From an uncultured Eggerthellaceae bacterium (GTDB taxonomy: Bacteria; Actinomycetota; Coriobacteriia; Coriobacteriales; Eggerthellaceae), in NCBI GenBank assembly GCA_934670115.1, contig CAKUOV010000039.1:1-22117 (forward strand): a DNA stretch of 22,117 nt, written 5' to 3'. The position numbers and the translations under genes are program-made. Within the stretch, counting starts at the first letter, position 1. Each line of letters begins with the position of its first letter. This document shows, in pieces, positions 22,077 through 22,117 of this stretch. The notes beneath the pieces are model-generated. The model did no database searches. It saw nothing but the letters and a program-made list of their open reading frames with translations, and was not told the origin of the DNA.

Positions 22077-22117
22077 GGCGCCATAGTCTATCGGTTAGGA
22101 CGCGGCCCTTTCAAGGC
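22077..22117 (+). tRNA. tRNA-Glu (anticodon UUC), 5' part, cut by the window end
   Basis: GGCGCCA acceptor strand, D-arm GTCTATCGGTTAGGAC and anticodon arm with CCTTTCAAGG, giving anticodon UUC. The first 41 nt are present; the 3' half lies outside the window. It matches the usual bacterial tRNA-Glu pattern. Confidence 0.93.

Overview
The window looks like chromosomal DNA of an anaerobic Gram-positive actinomycete of the class Coriobacteriia, probably Eggerthellaceae. This is an inference from the protein set: a BspA-type surface protein, a NifX-like small protein, a choloylglycine-hydrolase-family protein, SstT and a UgtP-like glycosyltransferase. It also rests on a GC content a little above 50% in most genes. 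I could not run a database search, so no genus is given.

Layout. Bases 2-898 are the 3' end of a GC-richer BspA-like/dockerin surface protein. A 508-bp palindrome-rich spacer follows. A leftward operon, flippase-like membrane protein > pssA > psd (4158-1407), makes phosphatidylethanolamine. Divergent from it is a rightward tyrosine-phosphorylation module (4492-6872): a polysaccharide co-polymerase, a BY-kinase with a seven-tyrosine cluster, and a PHP-type phosphatase. No capsule biosynthesis genes follow it. Next are a leftward choloylglycine-hydrolase-family gene, a rightward malic enzyme, and leftward pyrE and comF. Rightward again come a solute-binding lipoprotein with a structured leader and the Na+/serine-threonine symporter sstT.

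From 14.3 to 17.4 kb is the core translation locus: a leftward tRNA-Leu(UAG), then infC-rpmI-rplT with an attenuator leader and an apparent AUA start for infC, then argG. The right end is leftward: a NifX-like protein, a long-tailed DEAD-box helicase and a diacylglycerol-glucosyltransferase-type enzyme. The 5' part of a tRNA-Glu(UUC) reads rightward off the end.

A cell-envelope theme recurs: surface protein, phospholipid head groups, lipid/polysaccharide flippase-type protein, BY-kinase circuit and glycolipid synthase. The rest is housekeeping (pyrimidine and arginine synthesis, malate oxidation, translation initiation) and amino-acid uptake. No CRISPR array, transposase, integrase, toxin-antitoxin pair or phage gene is visible.

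The least explained signals are non-coding. They are a 149-bp element with 21-bp inverted ends (1152-1300), helically phased 10-mer iterons in front of comF (11217-11290), a structured leader before the binding-protein gene, a duplicated 37-nt terminator bracketing a large AT-rich palindrome (14318-14537), and a run of four hairpins after argG.
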